Positions 1-7,369 of a stretch of DNA of 9,569 nt are shown here, one piece after another. Numbering within the stretch: the first letter of the stretch is position 1; each line of letters opens with the position of its first letter. The notes under the pieces were generated by a model, which made no database searches, was not told the DNA's origin, and was given only the letters and a program-made list of their open reading frames with translations. Source of the DNA: an uncultured Coriobacteriaceae bacterium. GTDB taxonomy: Bacteria > Actinomycetota > Coriobacteriia > Coriobacteriales > Atopobiaceae. The stretch lies in NCBI GenBank assembly GCA_900549525.1, contig UWSJ01000069.1:1-9569 (forward strand), in the 5' to 3' direction. Made by a program: the position numbers and the translations under genes.

Positions 1-917
<917 letters not shown>

Positions 918-943
918 GCTGACGTTCAGCGAATCGTAGGCAT

Positions 944-974
944 GGCGGCCTCGCTTCGGCGGGGTCGCCTTTTT
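944..974 (+). terminator. Intrinsic terminator after glutamine synthetase
   Basis: An 11-bp stem (944-954 with 959-969, including two G-T wobble pairs) closed by a TTCG tetraloop is followed directly by TTTTT at 970-974. It lies 26 bases after the stop codon and ends 14 bases before the serB start. This is a classic factor-independent terminator. Confidence 0.9.
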
Positions 975-988
975 GTTTGGAGGGCCAC

Positions 989-1654
989 ATGACCACGCAG
1001 GACAGTCAGCACCTCATCGTCATGGACATCGACTCCACGCTCATCAACCAGGAGGTCATCGACCTTCTGGGCGCGGAGGCTGGCGTAGGTGAGCGCGTGG
1101 CAAAGGTGACCGAGCGCGCCATGCGGGGCGAGCTGGACTTCCGCCAGGCGCTCGAGGAGCGCGTGGCGCTGCTGGCGGGCCTGGACGAGAGCGTGTTCGA
1201 GAGGACCCTCGCACGCGTGACGTTCACGCCGGGCGCGCTTGACCTCGTGGCGGAGGCGCATAGACGCGGCTGGAAGGTGGGCGTGGTGTCGGGCGGCTTT
1301 CACGAGGTGGCCGACCGCATCGTGGCGGCCGCAGGCATCGACTATTGCCTTGCCAACCGCCTTGAGGTGGTGGACGGCAAGCTCACGGGCAAGCTGGCCG
1401 CAGATATAGTCACGAAGGAGCGCAAGCTCGAGGCGCTACGTCGCTGGGCGAATGGCCTGGGCATCTCCATGGAGCAGACGATTGCCATGGGCGACGGGGC
1501 AAACGACATCCCCATGATCCTGGCGGCCGGCGTGGGCATCGCCTTCTGCGCCAAGCCAAAGGTGCAGGCAGCGGCACCACACCACATCAACGAGCGCAAC
1601 CTCATGCTGGCCTGGGACATCATCGACGGCAAGCGGGAGAACGCCTGGCTGTAA
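989..1654 (+). CDS. serB: Phosphoserine phosphatase (HAD family), short form
   Basis: Hydrolyses O-phosphoserine to serine, the last step of the phosphorylated serine pathway, in the cytoplasm. The 221 residues show all HAD motifs in order: DIDST with nucleophile Asp13 and acid/base Asp15, the motif II serine in SGG (about 96-98), the lysine-containing TKERK region (about 137-141), and GDGANDIPM (about 168-176) for magnesium. TERAMRGELDF is the typical SerB cap segment. The protein is the catalytic domain alone; the N-terminal ACT-like domain of the E. coli enzyme is absent. ATG at 989 was chosen because GGAGG (979-983) sits 5 bases upstream; a TTG at 977 would lie inside the Shine-Dalgarno region. 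It starts just after the glutamine synthetase terminator, so its promoter must lie near or within that gap or rely on readthrough. I see nothing broken. Confidence 0.94.
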   Translation: MTTQDSQHLIVMDIDSTLINQEVIDLLGAEAGVGERVAKVTERAMRGELDFRQALEERVALLAGLDESVFERTLARVTFTPGALDLVAEAHRRGWKVGVVSGGFHEVADRIVAAAGIDYCLANRLEVVDGKLTGKLAADIVTKERKLEALRRWANGLGISMEQTIAMGDGANDIPMILAAGVGIAFCAKPKVQAAAPHHINERNLMLAWDIIDGKRENAWL

Positions 1655-1775
1655 CAGCCGTCGGTCGTCCACCGGCGATGCAGCGATGACGGAAACCCCG
1701 CCGCCGAACCCCCACGGCAACGTAGTTGAGCACGTTTCTCTCACGATGACGCAGCCGGGCACGTTTCAAAGCGGG

Positions 1776-1796
1776 AAAACGCGCTTGGCCGCGCTT
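1776..1796 (-). terminator. Possible weak terminator downstream of the HdeD-family gene
   Basis: Read on the minus strand, a 7-bp stem (AAGCGCG with CGCGTTT, one G-T pair, loop GCCAAG) is followed by a short T run ending in TTTTCC. It lies about 108 bases beyond the stop at 1904, in the gap between convergent serB and the HdeD gene (1655-1903). The rest of that gap shows no coding signal or clear element; a short GCACGTTT direct repeat (about 1730-1737 and 1758-1765) is the only other pattern. Confidence 0.3.
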
Positions 1797-1903
1797 CGGT
1801 GCTCGGGGCCGAGGCACAGCGTGCTCAGCTACGTCAAGGTGTGGCCCGTGATCCGTGGCAGGCGTGCCCGGGCTCGTCGTCGCACGCCCACAGGCGCGCG
1901 AAC

Positions 1904-2440
1904 CTACGCCCGCATGCTCACGCCCGCGACGATCTCCGTGATGCCGTCAAAGACGAGCGCGGCGCCCGCCAGCAGCATCGCAAACTCTGCCATCGTGAAC
2001 GGCGAGCTCACCACAAACGCGCCCGCCACAAGGGTGAGCAGGCCCAAGACGAGACGCCAGCCCCAGCCGGGCAGGCCAAGCCTGCGCACCGCAAGGGCCT
2101 CCACGAGGTCGTTCACGCCCGTAACAAGGATGATCACGCCCACGAGCACGTACACGCCCGCAACGAACACCTGCGGCCACAGCACGAGGCACATGCCGGG
2201 CACCGCCTCCACAAGGCCAGTGACGAGATCTGCCTGACGCAGCTCCGCCGAACGATGTGCCCAGCAGTTCGCAAGCGTCACCGCACCCGTGATGACCAGC
2301 ACCCATCCCACGATGGACACGATGAGCAGGGTGGCGCCGATGGGCGCCACGAACAGCGCGATTCCCAGCGCAAGCAGCCCAACCCCCATGAGGATGACCG
2401 CCGCCTTCGTGCGCCTAAAGAGCTTCTCGAACATGTCCAT
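1904..2440 (-). CDS. HdeD/DUF308-family integral membrane protein
   Basis: A small hydrophobic protein of 178 residues with about six membrane-spanning segments (roughly 13-34, 37-58, 72-94, 96-118, 128-147 and 152-174). They look like repeated pairs with short polar linkers, as in the HdeD/DUF308 family. E. coli HdeD is linked to acid resistance at high cell density; a function for this copy is not established. The charged start MDMFEKLFRRTK precedes the first helix. GGAGGT lies a few bases upstream of the ATG at 2440, which supports this start. It lies 168 bases downstream of the first mntP on the same strand, and that gap shows no clear terminator, so co-transcription is possible but unproven. 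The gene is intact. Family call is good; physiological role unknown. Confidence 0.8.
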   Translation of the reverse strand: MDMFEKLFRRTKAAVILMGVGLLALGIALFVAPIGATLLIVSIVGWVLVITGAVTLANCWAHRSAELRQADLVTGLVEAVPGMCLVLWPQVFVAGVYVLVGVIILVTGVNDLVEALAVRRLGLPGWGWRLVLGLLTLVAGAFVVSSPFTMAEFAMLLAGAALVFDGITEIVAGVSMRA

Positions 2441-2608
2441 GGCAAACCTCCGTCACTCGGCAACTCGCATAGCTCTCTTACCCGCTTGCGGGCGCCGATG
2501 ACACGAGACACCGCGGCCAAGACGCGGCACGAGCCGTCGGGAGGGGGGCACACCCGAGCCGCACGGCACTGCGCTAACACCGCACCCGGACCGCACGAAA
2601 CCACGGCG

Positions 2609-3175
2609 CTAGAACAACGCCGACGCGCCCACCACCGCAAGCACCACGCCACCGGCAATGAGAGCGTAGTCGCCCAAAAGGTGCCCGTAGCGCTTGCCAA
2701 GCGTGATGCCCACAACACAGATCGCAGCCGTCACGATGGCGTTGCAGACGCCCACGAACACGATGTCTGCCTCCAACGCGCGCATGCTCACGCCAATTGC
2801 GAACACGTCGATGGAGGTCACGAGCGACTGCAACAGGATGGAGCGACGGGCAAGGCGGCGCTCGGGAAGCTCGTCACCGTGGCCAGACTCGTCGGCCCGC
2901 AGTTCCACGATGCCCTCCCGCAGCATGCTCAGGCCAATAAACCCCAGCACACACAGGGTGACGATGGGTGCGTAATGCTCGATGAGATCACCCACGAGGC
3001 TCCCGAGCACGTAGCCGAGCGCCGGGAACACTCCCTGGAAGACCGCAAACGAAGCGGGCATCCAGGCAAGCCGTCGCGGGCTCTCCCCCGGATGCAAGAA
3101 CGTGTTGGAAATGGTGACCGCAAAGATGTCCATGCTGGTCGCCACGCTGATGACAAGGATTTCCCACAGGGCCAT
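2609..3175 (-). CDS. mntP: MntP-family manganese efflux pump, copy 1
   Basis: An inner-membrane exporter of Mn(II) of the MntP (YebN) family, 188 residues with about six helices in two inverted halves. Each half carries the family motif: SMDIFAV with Asp16 and SIDVFAIGVS with Asp123. A polar loop (about 94-111, with His99) separates the halves. ATG at 3175 is preferred over ATG at 3181: GGAGG at 3185-3189 sits 9 bases from the former but only 3 from the latter, and the chosen start aligns residue for residue with copy 2 (M-x-x-x-E-I, then Asp16). The upstream gap to copy 2 (3182-3461) is unusually long and holds a palindrome (3380-3394), suggesting its own promoter and a long leader. Both copies look intact, so this is a tandem paralogous pair rather than a decaying duplicate. 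Confidence 0.9.
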   Translation of the reverse strand: MALWEILVISVATSMDIFAVTISNTFLHPGESPRRLAWMPASFAVFQGVFPALGYVLGSLVGDLIEHYAPIVTLCVLGFIGLSMLREGIVELRADESGHGDELPERRLARRSILLQSLVTSIDVFAIGVSMRALEADIVFVGVCNAIVTAAICVVGITLGKRYGHLLGDYALIAGGVVLAVVGASALF

Positions 3176-3181
3176 GCGCAT

Positions 3182-3379
3182 GCTCCTCCCTGGAAGGACG
3201 CACGCCCGCAGGCATCACCGTTACGCATGACACGGCCCCACGGGACACGCTCCTCCCCTGACACCCCAAGGGAGCTCATGGCACAGTTGCGTAGGCAGAA
3301 GCACAAGTCCCGTCTTGCGGGACGAGGAACGGCCGAAGGCGGTCGAACCACTGGCGTCGCTATGCGGCGTCAAAGTTAT
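3182..3379 (-). promoter_or_regulatory. Long untranslated leader of mntP copy 1, possible Mn-sensing RNA
   Basis: If transcription starts near the palindrome at 3380-3394, the mRNA leader is about 200 bases. It contains a 6-bp hairpin GTCCCG-CAAGA-CGGGAC (about 3307-3323). Nearer the start it holds GGGGAGGAGC (minus strand, 3249-3258), one base away from the GGGGAGTAGC core of yybP-ykoY manganese riboswitches, which often precede mntP. The rest of the aptamer consensus is not convincing by eye, so the riboswitch call is tentative. Confidence 0.2.
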
Positions 3380-3394
3380 TACTCACAGTGAGTA
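3380..3394. promoter_or_regulatory. Palindrome upstream of mntP copy 1, candidate operator
   Basis: TACTCAC-A-GTGAGTA is a perfect 7-bp inverted repeat around one base, set in an AT-rich island (about 3372-3399) unlike the GC-rich surroundings. It lies between the end of mntP copy 2 and the leader of copy 1. The symmetry and base composition suggest a promoter/operator, possibly for a metal-responsive repressor. No clear pair of -35 and -10 hexamers was found. Confidence 0.4.
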
Positions 3395-3461
3395 GAATAC
3401 CACAGCGCGCGTGCACCTGGCCAATCGACCGGGATAGCGACCGACCCCCAACCGAAAGCCA

Positions 3462-4037
3462 TTACGAGAAGAAGGCCTTGACGCCAATGGCGAGCAGCAC
3501 CACACCACCAACGACCTGTGCCTTATCGCCGAGCTTCTCGCCCGGCTTGCGGCCCAGAACGAAGGCGACCGTGCAGCAGAGCACCGTGGTGAGCGCAATG
3601 ATCCCGGCCGCTTCCAGGATGCTCACCGCCTGCGCACGCAGGCCAACGCCCACCGCAAAGGCGTCGATGGCCGTCGCAAACGACTGGGCCAACAAGGACA
3701 CAAACGTGAGCCGACGAGCCACGGGGCCTGCACCCGGAACGCGCTCCTCCTCGCGGCCCACGAGCGCAAGGATGCCCTCGCGCACCATGTTGCCGCCAAT
3801 AAGGCCGAGGATGACAAGGGTGACGATTCCGGCGTATGCCTCGATAAGCTCGGCGGCAAAGTCACCCACGAAATAGCCCGTGAGCGGCATGATGCCCTGG
3901 AACAGCCCAAACATGATGGGCATAAGGGCAAGCCGCGCCTTCGACTCGCTCGCGTAGATGAACGTGTTCGAGATGGTCACGGCAAACGCGTCAGCCGAGA
4001 GGCCCACTCCCAGCACGACGATCTCCATGAAGCTCAA
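3462..4037 (-). CDS. mntP: MntP-family manganese efflux pump, copy 2
   Basis: A second MntP-type Mn(II) exporter, 191 residues with about six helices. The paired motifs are SADAFAV with Asp16 and AIDAFAVGVG with Asp125. A polar loop at about 93-108 carries a run of acidic residues (REEER). Start: TTG at 4037, with GGAGG (4049-4053) 11 bases upstream. This start places Asp16 exactly as in copy 1 and in E. coli MntP. The alternative ATG at 4028 would cut three residues and sit 20 bases from the Shine-Dalgarno sequence. The two copies share SNTF, IVTL and REGI segments but differ clearly elsewhere, so the duplication is not recent. The gene lies 79 bases downstream of the transglutaminase gene and has a candidate promoter and dyad in that gap. 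The export role is known for the family; metal specificity here is inferred. Confidence 0.92.
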   Translation of the reverse strand: MSFMEIVVLGVGLSADAFAVTISNTFIYASESKARLALMPIMFGLFQGIMPLTGYFVGDFAAELIEAYAGIVTLVILGLIGGNMVREGILALVGREEERVPGAGPVARRLTFVSLLAQSFATAIDAFAVGVGLRAQAVSILEAAGIIALTTVLCCTVAFVLGRKPGEKLGDKAQVVGGVVLLAIGVKAFFS

Positions 4038-4081
4038 AGGCCCGTCGCCCTCCCCGTGGGTGTCGGTTACAAAACCAAGCC

Positions 4082-4110
4082 ATCGTACTCGATTGCATGA
4101 GTTCGATTAA
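4082..4110 (-). promoter_or_regulatory. Candidate promoter with overlapping dyad ahead of mntP copy 2
   Basis: On the minus strand TTAATC (4110-4105) and TACGAT (4087-4082) are spaced by 17 bases, a possible -35/-10 pair with weak hexamers. An interrupted inverted repeat, TCGTACTC at 4083-4090 and GAGTTCGA at 4099-4106 (7 of 8 paired), covers the spacer and the -10 region, as a repressor site would. It could instead be a hairpin at the end of the transglutaminase transcript, but no T run follows. Confidence 0.35.
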
Positions 4111-4116
4111 GATAAC

Positions 4117-5631
4117 TTACGCCTTCCCCTGCTGGGCACGACCGCCAAACTCGAGCAGCTCAATACTCCGTCGCATCTCGGGGGCGTCGAGCCCCCGCCC
4201 CTCCACCGAGGCCTCCCCAAGCTGGTTGTCGAACGGATCCCACCGCGCCCCGTCTCCCGCAGGCTCAAAGGCCGAGAAGAACTCGCGGTTGCACGCCGCG
4301 CGGAACGGGTCGAGGTTGCCAAAGTAGTGCCTCCGGCGCTCCTCGCTCCCCTCCCGCACGGCGTCGGCACCAAAGGAGCAGTCGGCCCAAAGCCACCCTA
4401 TGCCGTCCACGTGCCACATCGCCCAGTCATGCGGGCCCGCACCGTCAGGCGTGACGAACAGGCCGCTCTGCCACCGGGCGGGAATGCCGAGGGCCCGGCA
4501 GAGCGAAATGAACGTCACGGAGAACATGCCACAGTCGGCGCGACGGGTGGCCAGCACGGTGTCGGCGATGCAGTCAAGCTGCGCGTAGTTGGGCTGGAAG
4601 CGATAGAGCACCTCATGCGTCAGGAAGTCGTAGACGCCGCGTGCCAGCTCGAGCTGCTCGTGAGGGGTGAGGCGCCCTCCGCGGGCTACGGCCGCCTCGC
4701 GCCCAGCCCCGAGCGCGTCGCGGGCGATACGCGCAGCGACGTCACGCACGAGCGGCGTGAACACCACATGCGGCTCGCGCTCCGCGAGGTCGCACGGCGC
4801 GGGCGCGGGGACGGGCGTCCCCGACGGAGCGAGGATGGCACCCGCGGCCCGTCTAATGCCTTCCTCGCTCCAGAGGTCGACGTAAGGGGCGTTTGTCCGC
4901 ACGCGATAGGTAACGAAGAAGTCGCGTCGCTCGGAAGACTCCCAGCACACCGTACGCTGCGGCGCGTCCGGGCGCGCGAACGTCGCGCCGGGCGCGACGT
5001 CGAGCACCCCCGCCACCGCATGCTGGGGACACGCGGCCGCAACGGGCAGCCACGCCCGCACGCGCGCACGAGCAGGCGCACCCAACACGGACAGCCCCGC
5101 GCGAAGCGTGAAGCCCCTCGCCGCCGCGCTCCTCTCGCGCATCTCGGCAATGGCGGCGTCAAGGAGGTCGGCATCGCTTGGCGCCGGATCCAGCCCCGGC
5201 AGCTCGCCCGCATACAGACGCAACGTACGCAGCCAGGACGCGAGGTAGCGGGCCTCGCCGTTGACCATGCGCCAATCAATGAGACCCTTGCGCTCAAGCC
5301 GCTCGAGGTCTGCCGCCGCCACGTTAGGGCACGAGCGGCGCAGCTCCTCCACCGCGCCCTGCCGCGTCACTGGGTACTGCGCCGCCAGCCGCTCGAGCCG
5401 CATCGCCTCCAGTCGCAGACGCGCCGCCGACACCGGGTCTGTCCCCGCCTGCAGAAGCGCCCGACAGGCGCGGGCCGCCTCCGCCAGGCTGCCCGCGCCC
5501 TTAAGCCGGTCAACGTCCTGCGGCAGGGGCAGCCTCAGCGCGGAAAAGTCGGCGTCGCGACACCCGGCACACGCCTCGTCGCATACTCCGCTACGCGCCC
5601 CATCGCACGCCTCGTCACACGTCTCGTCCAT
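4117..5631 (-). CDS. Transglutaminase-like (papain-fold) domain protein
   Basis: A 504-residue protein with a transglutaminase-like core in the C-terminal third. The Cys-His-Asp triad is visible: Cys367 in RADCGMFS, His401 in GPHDWAMW and Asp417 in LWADCSFG. GIPARWQSG between Cys and His is typical of the family. Residues about 28-140 form a helical domain (FSALRLPLPQDVDRLKGAG through NGEARYLASWLRTL) often found in front of this type of core, and about 175-260 look like a beta-rich linker. There is no signal peptide or membrane segment, so it is probably cytoplasmic. The natural reaction (peptidase, crosslinking or other acyl transfer) cannot be told from sequence. Oddity: residues 1-26 are rich in Cys and Asp with a repeated CDEAC motif, and the Shine-Dalgarno sequence is poor, so the true start may lie downstream, before residue 28. 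The gene abuts the YD-repeat relic upstream. Confidence 0.85.
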   Translation of the reverse strand: MDETCDEACDGARSGVCDEACAGCRDADFSALRLPLPQDVDRLKGAGSLAEAARACRALLQAGTDPVSAARLRLEAMRLERLAAQYPVTRQGAVEELRRSCPNVAAADLERLERKGLIDWRMVNGEARYLASWLRTLRLYAGELPGLDPAPSDADLLDAAIAEMRERSAAARGFTLRAGLSVLGAPARARVRAWLPVAAACPQHAVAGVLDVAPGATFARPDAPQRTVCWESSERRDFFVTYRVRTNAPYVDLWSEEGIRRAAGAILAPSGTPVPAPAPCDLAEREPHVVFTPLVRDVAARIARDALGAGREAAVARGGRLTPHEQLELARGVYDFLTHEVLYRFQPNYAQLDCIADTVLATRRADCGMFSVTFISLCRALGIPARWQSGLFVTPDGAGPHDWAMWHVDGIGWLWADCSFGADAVREGSEERRRHYFGNLDPFRAACNREFFSAFEPAGDGARWDPFDNQLGEASVEGRGLDAPEMRRSIELLEFGGRAQQGKA

Positions 5632-5639
5632 ATAAGCCC

Positions 5640-6099
5640 GCCCTCATCGTCATAGGAAAACTCGTAGGCCCTGCCGTCGTCGTTGGAAGCGGTGGCGATG
5701 CGGCCGCCTTCGTCATAGGTATAGGACATGTTGTAGGTAGACCCGTCCGAGAGGGTGGAGGTCATCGAGGTGGTTCTGCCTGCATTGTCGTATTCGTCGT
5801 ACTCGAACGAGTCGTCACGACGTTGCGTACGGCGGCGTCCGGGAAGTTCTTCTCGTCGAGCTGCCATGGGGCGAAGAAGAGGTGGCAGACAACCACGGCG
5901 ACCAGCGCAATGACGACGACCGCGCCGCCCGCCATGATGAACAGACACTTGTTGGCAGCTGACGAAGACGTGCCTCCAGCGGTGCCGGTGGTGTCAGTGT
6001 GCCGGTGGCGCTGATGCCCGGGTCGGACAGCGGAGCCCCGCACGAGCCGCAGAACTTCGCCTCGTCCTCGTTCTTGGTACCGCACTTGGGACAGAACAT
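5640..6099 (-). pseudogene. Broken zinc-ribbon / membrane-anchor / YD-type surface protein relic
   Basis: Three pieces of what looks like one surface protein lie in three successive frames. Piece 1 starts at ATG 6099 with a good purine-rich ribosome site: MFCPKCGTKN then KFCGSCGAPL, a CxxC...CxxC zinc ribbon, running to about 6000. Piece 2 (about 5990-5817) has a low-complexity linker, a membrane helix (LFIMAGGAVVVIALVAVVVC) and the motif EKNFPDAAVR, which often opens leucine-rich-repeat regions of bacterial surface proteins. Piece 3 (about 5815-5640) reads FEYDEYDNAGR, SYTYDEGGR and YEFSYDDEG, a YD/RHS-like pattern, and runs out at the transglutaminase start. Each junction shifts frame by +2. 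The middle and C-terminal body expected of such a protein is missing. This is most simply a deleted, frameshifted remnant; a sequencing error or a switchable frame at the first junction is possible. Confidence 0.7.
5982..6008. repeat. 10-bp direct repeat defining a 17-bp slip unit
   Basis: GTGCCGGTGG occurs at 5982-5991 and again at 5999-6008, separated by TGTCAGT. The unit length of 17 leaves remainder 2 after division by 3. That is exactly the shift between the zinc-ribbon frame and the membrane-anchor frame of the relic. Removing one unit joins them in frame as ...GISATGT-AGGTSSSAANK... Confidence 0.8.
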
Positions 6100-6128
6100 A
6101 GGGCCTTCCTTCCAACGTCCGGTCGTCG

Positions 6129-6149
6129 TTGTCCACCCGGTGCGGACAA
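6129..6149. promoter_or_regulatory. Inverted repeat upstream of the zinc-ribbon relic
   Basis: TTGTCC (6129-6134) and GGACAA (6144-6149) form a perfect 6-bp dyad around 9 bases, about 30-50 bases upstream of the relic's ATG. Next to it CATACT (minus strand, 6154-6149) could be a -10 element, but no matching -35 is seen. It may be a relic operator. The rest of 6100-6227 shows nothing further. Confidence 0.25.
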
Positions 6150-6227
6150 GTATGAACCCGAGGAAAGCCTGGACACCCCACGGCGCCGACAATCTTGGCA
6201 GACGAGACGAATGTCGGACCGTTCGCG

Positions 6228-7271
6228 CTACGCCATCCCGCCCCTGCGTCCCGCGCGGCCAGTTGCCCACGCCCCTGCGGCGGCATCCCTCACAAGCGGC
6301 ACGAGCACCTCGCGCAGCCAGGGCCTGCGCACGCCGGGTCCGATAAAGACCACCGTTGCCGCGCTGCCCTCGGGCTCCTCGCAGCCCGTCACCTGCCACA
6401 TGCGGTCGACCACGTCAAAGCGCAGCCATTGCCCGCCGCACGGCAGCATGCCCTTGGCCCGCACCACGTCACCAAACACGCCCGCCACGAGCGCGTCAAG
6501 AAACCACAGCAAGTGGCTCTCGCTCGGCAGCTCTGCCCCCGAGAGCGACAGACTGTCGAAGCCGTCCCGGGCCGTGGGCGCGCCCGCAAGCGCCATGCCA
6601 CGTGCGTGTGGGCGGGCCGCATCGCCGTCCGCAGCGGACGCCACCGCGCCCTCCCGACCGACGCCGTCACGCGAGCCCTCCCCCGCCGCACGGTCGAGCA
6701 GCCCGGCAAGCCACGCGTCGTCAAGCTCGTCCCACGGCGCGCTTACAATCTCGGCCGTCGGGTTCTTCTCGGCAAGCCAGGCCAGAAGCTCCTCGAGCTC
6801 ACCGGCACCCGCCAGCTGGGACTTAGACACCACAACGGTCGAGGCCGTACTCACCTGGTCGAGGTAGATGTCGGCGAACCGCTCGCGATGGCGCACCCAC
6901 GCCGTGGCGTCCACGATGGCAAGCGGGGCGAGGAGCGACACACGCTCGTAGCTCACGAGCCCGATGTTCTCAAGGATGGCGGAGAGCTTGGCCACGCCCG
7001 TGGGCTCCACCACGAGGTACTCCGGGTCGAGCGTGTTGCCAATCGTGAGGACGGAGGTCGCGAAGTCCTGCTTGCCCGAACAGCAGATGCAGTTCTCGGT
7101 GCTTTCCCACACGGACAGTTCGTCGGTCTCCGAGAGCACCTTGGCGTCAATGTCGGCCTGGCCGTATTCGTTTTCATAGACAACGAAGTCCCGGCCCGTC
7201 CGCCTCGCGAGCTCCTGGATGAACGTCGTCTTACCCGCCCCCAGAAACCCCGAGACCACCAGTATCCTCAA
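6228..7271 (-). CDS. COG0523 / CobW-family GTPase (putative metallochaperone)
   Basis: A P-loop GTPase of the COG0523 (G3E) group, which delivers metal ions to proteins or buffers metal; the metal here is unknown. From the chosen start the protein has 347 residues. GFLGAGKTT (8-16) is the Walker A motif, NEYGQ (34-38) is the switch region, CICC (Cys61, Cys63, Cys64) is the family metal-binding motif, and EPTG lies at 89-92. The base-specificity motif reads SKSQ (149-152) instead of NKxD, which is unusual. About 195-236 is a low-complexity Ala/Gly/Arg stretch. About 241-330 matches a CobW C-terminal domain (GQWLRFDVV, MWQVTG). Start: TTG at 7271, because GGAGG (7280-7284) lies 8 bases upstream and MRILVVSGFLGAGKT is the usual N-terminus; a longer frame to 7298 would contain that ribosome site. 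It follows adh after a structure-rich 266-base gap. Confidence 0.88.
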   Translation of the reverse strand: MRILVVSGFLGAGKTTFIQELARRTGRDFVVYENEYGQADIDAKVLSETDELSVWESTENCICCSGKQDFATSVLTIGNTLDPEYLVVEPTGVAKLSAILENIGLVSYERVSLLAPLAIVDATAWVRHRERFADIYLDQVSTASTVVVSKSQLAGAGELEELLAWLAEKNPTAEIVSAPWDELDDAWLAGLLDRAAGEGSRDGVGREGAVASAADGDAARPHARGMALAGAPTARDGFDSLSLSGAELPSESHLLWFLDALVAGVFGDVVRAKGMLPCGGQWLRFDVVDRMWQVTGCEEPEGSAATVVFIGPGVRRPWLREVLVPLVRDAAAGAWATGRAGRRGGMA

Positions 7272-7316
7272 CGCCCCAACCTCCAATACGGCAAGCAAAG
7301 CCGGTAGACAGCCGCT

Positions 7317-7341
7317 GCGGGCGGCTCATCAAGCCGCCCGC
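7317..7341. repeat. Perfect 10-bp hairpin in the leader of the COG0523 gene
   Basis: GCGGGCGGCT (7317-7326), loop CATCA and AGCCGCCCGC (7332-7341) form a perfect stem, about 46 bases upstream of the TTG start on the minus strand. No T run follows, so it is not an ordinary terminator. It could be an attenuator or mRNA-stability element, or a rho-dependent end of an adh transcript. Confidence 0.6.
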
Positions 7342-7369
7342 CCCGCAAGCCCCCGCCGCGCGGCAGGAT

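Noticed and set aside
1799..3391. 530-codon open frame on the plus strand
   Set aside because: It lies antisense to the HdeD gene and mntP copy 1. Its product is His/Arg/Pro-rich with no recognisable family, as expected when the opposite strand of GC-rich genes is read.
4327..5655. 442-codon open frame on the plus strand
   Set aside because: It is antisense to the transglutaminase gene, whose catalytic triad and family motifs are clear. The Arg-rich composition is typical of a shadow frame.
6195..7307. 370-codon open frame on the plus strand
   Set aside because: It is antisense to the COG0523 gene with its Walker A and CxCC motifs; no domain was recognised in the shadow product.
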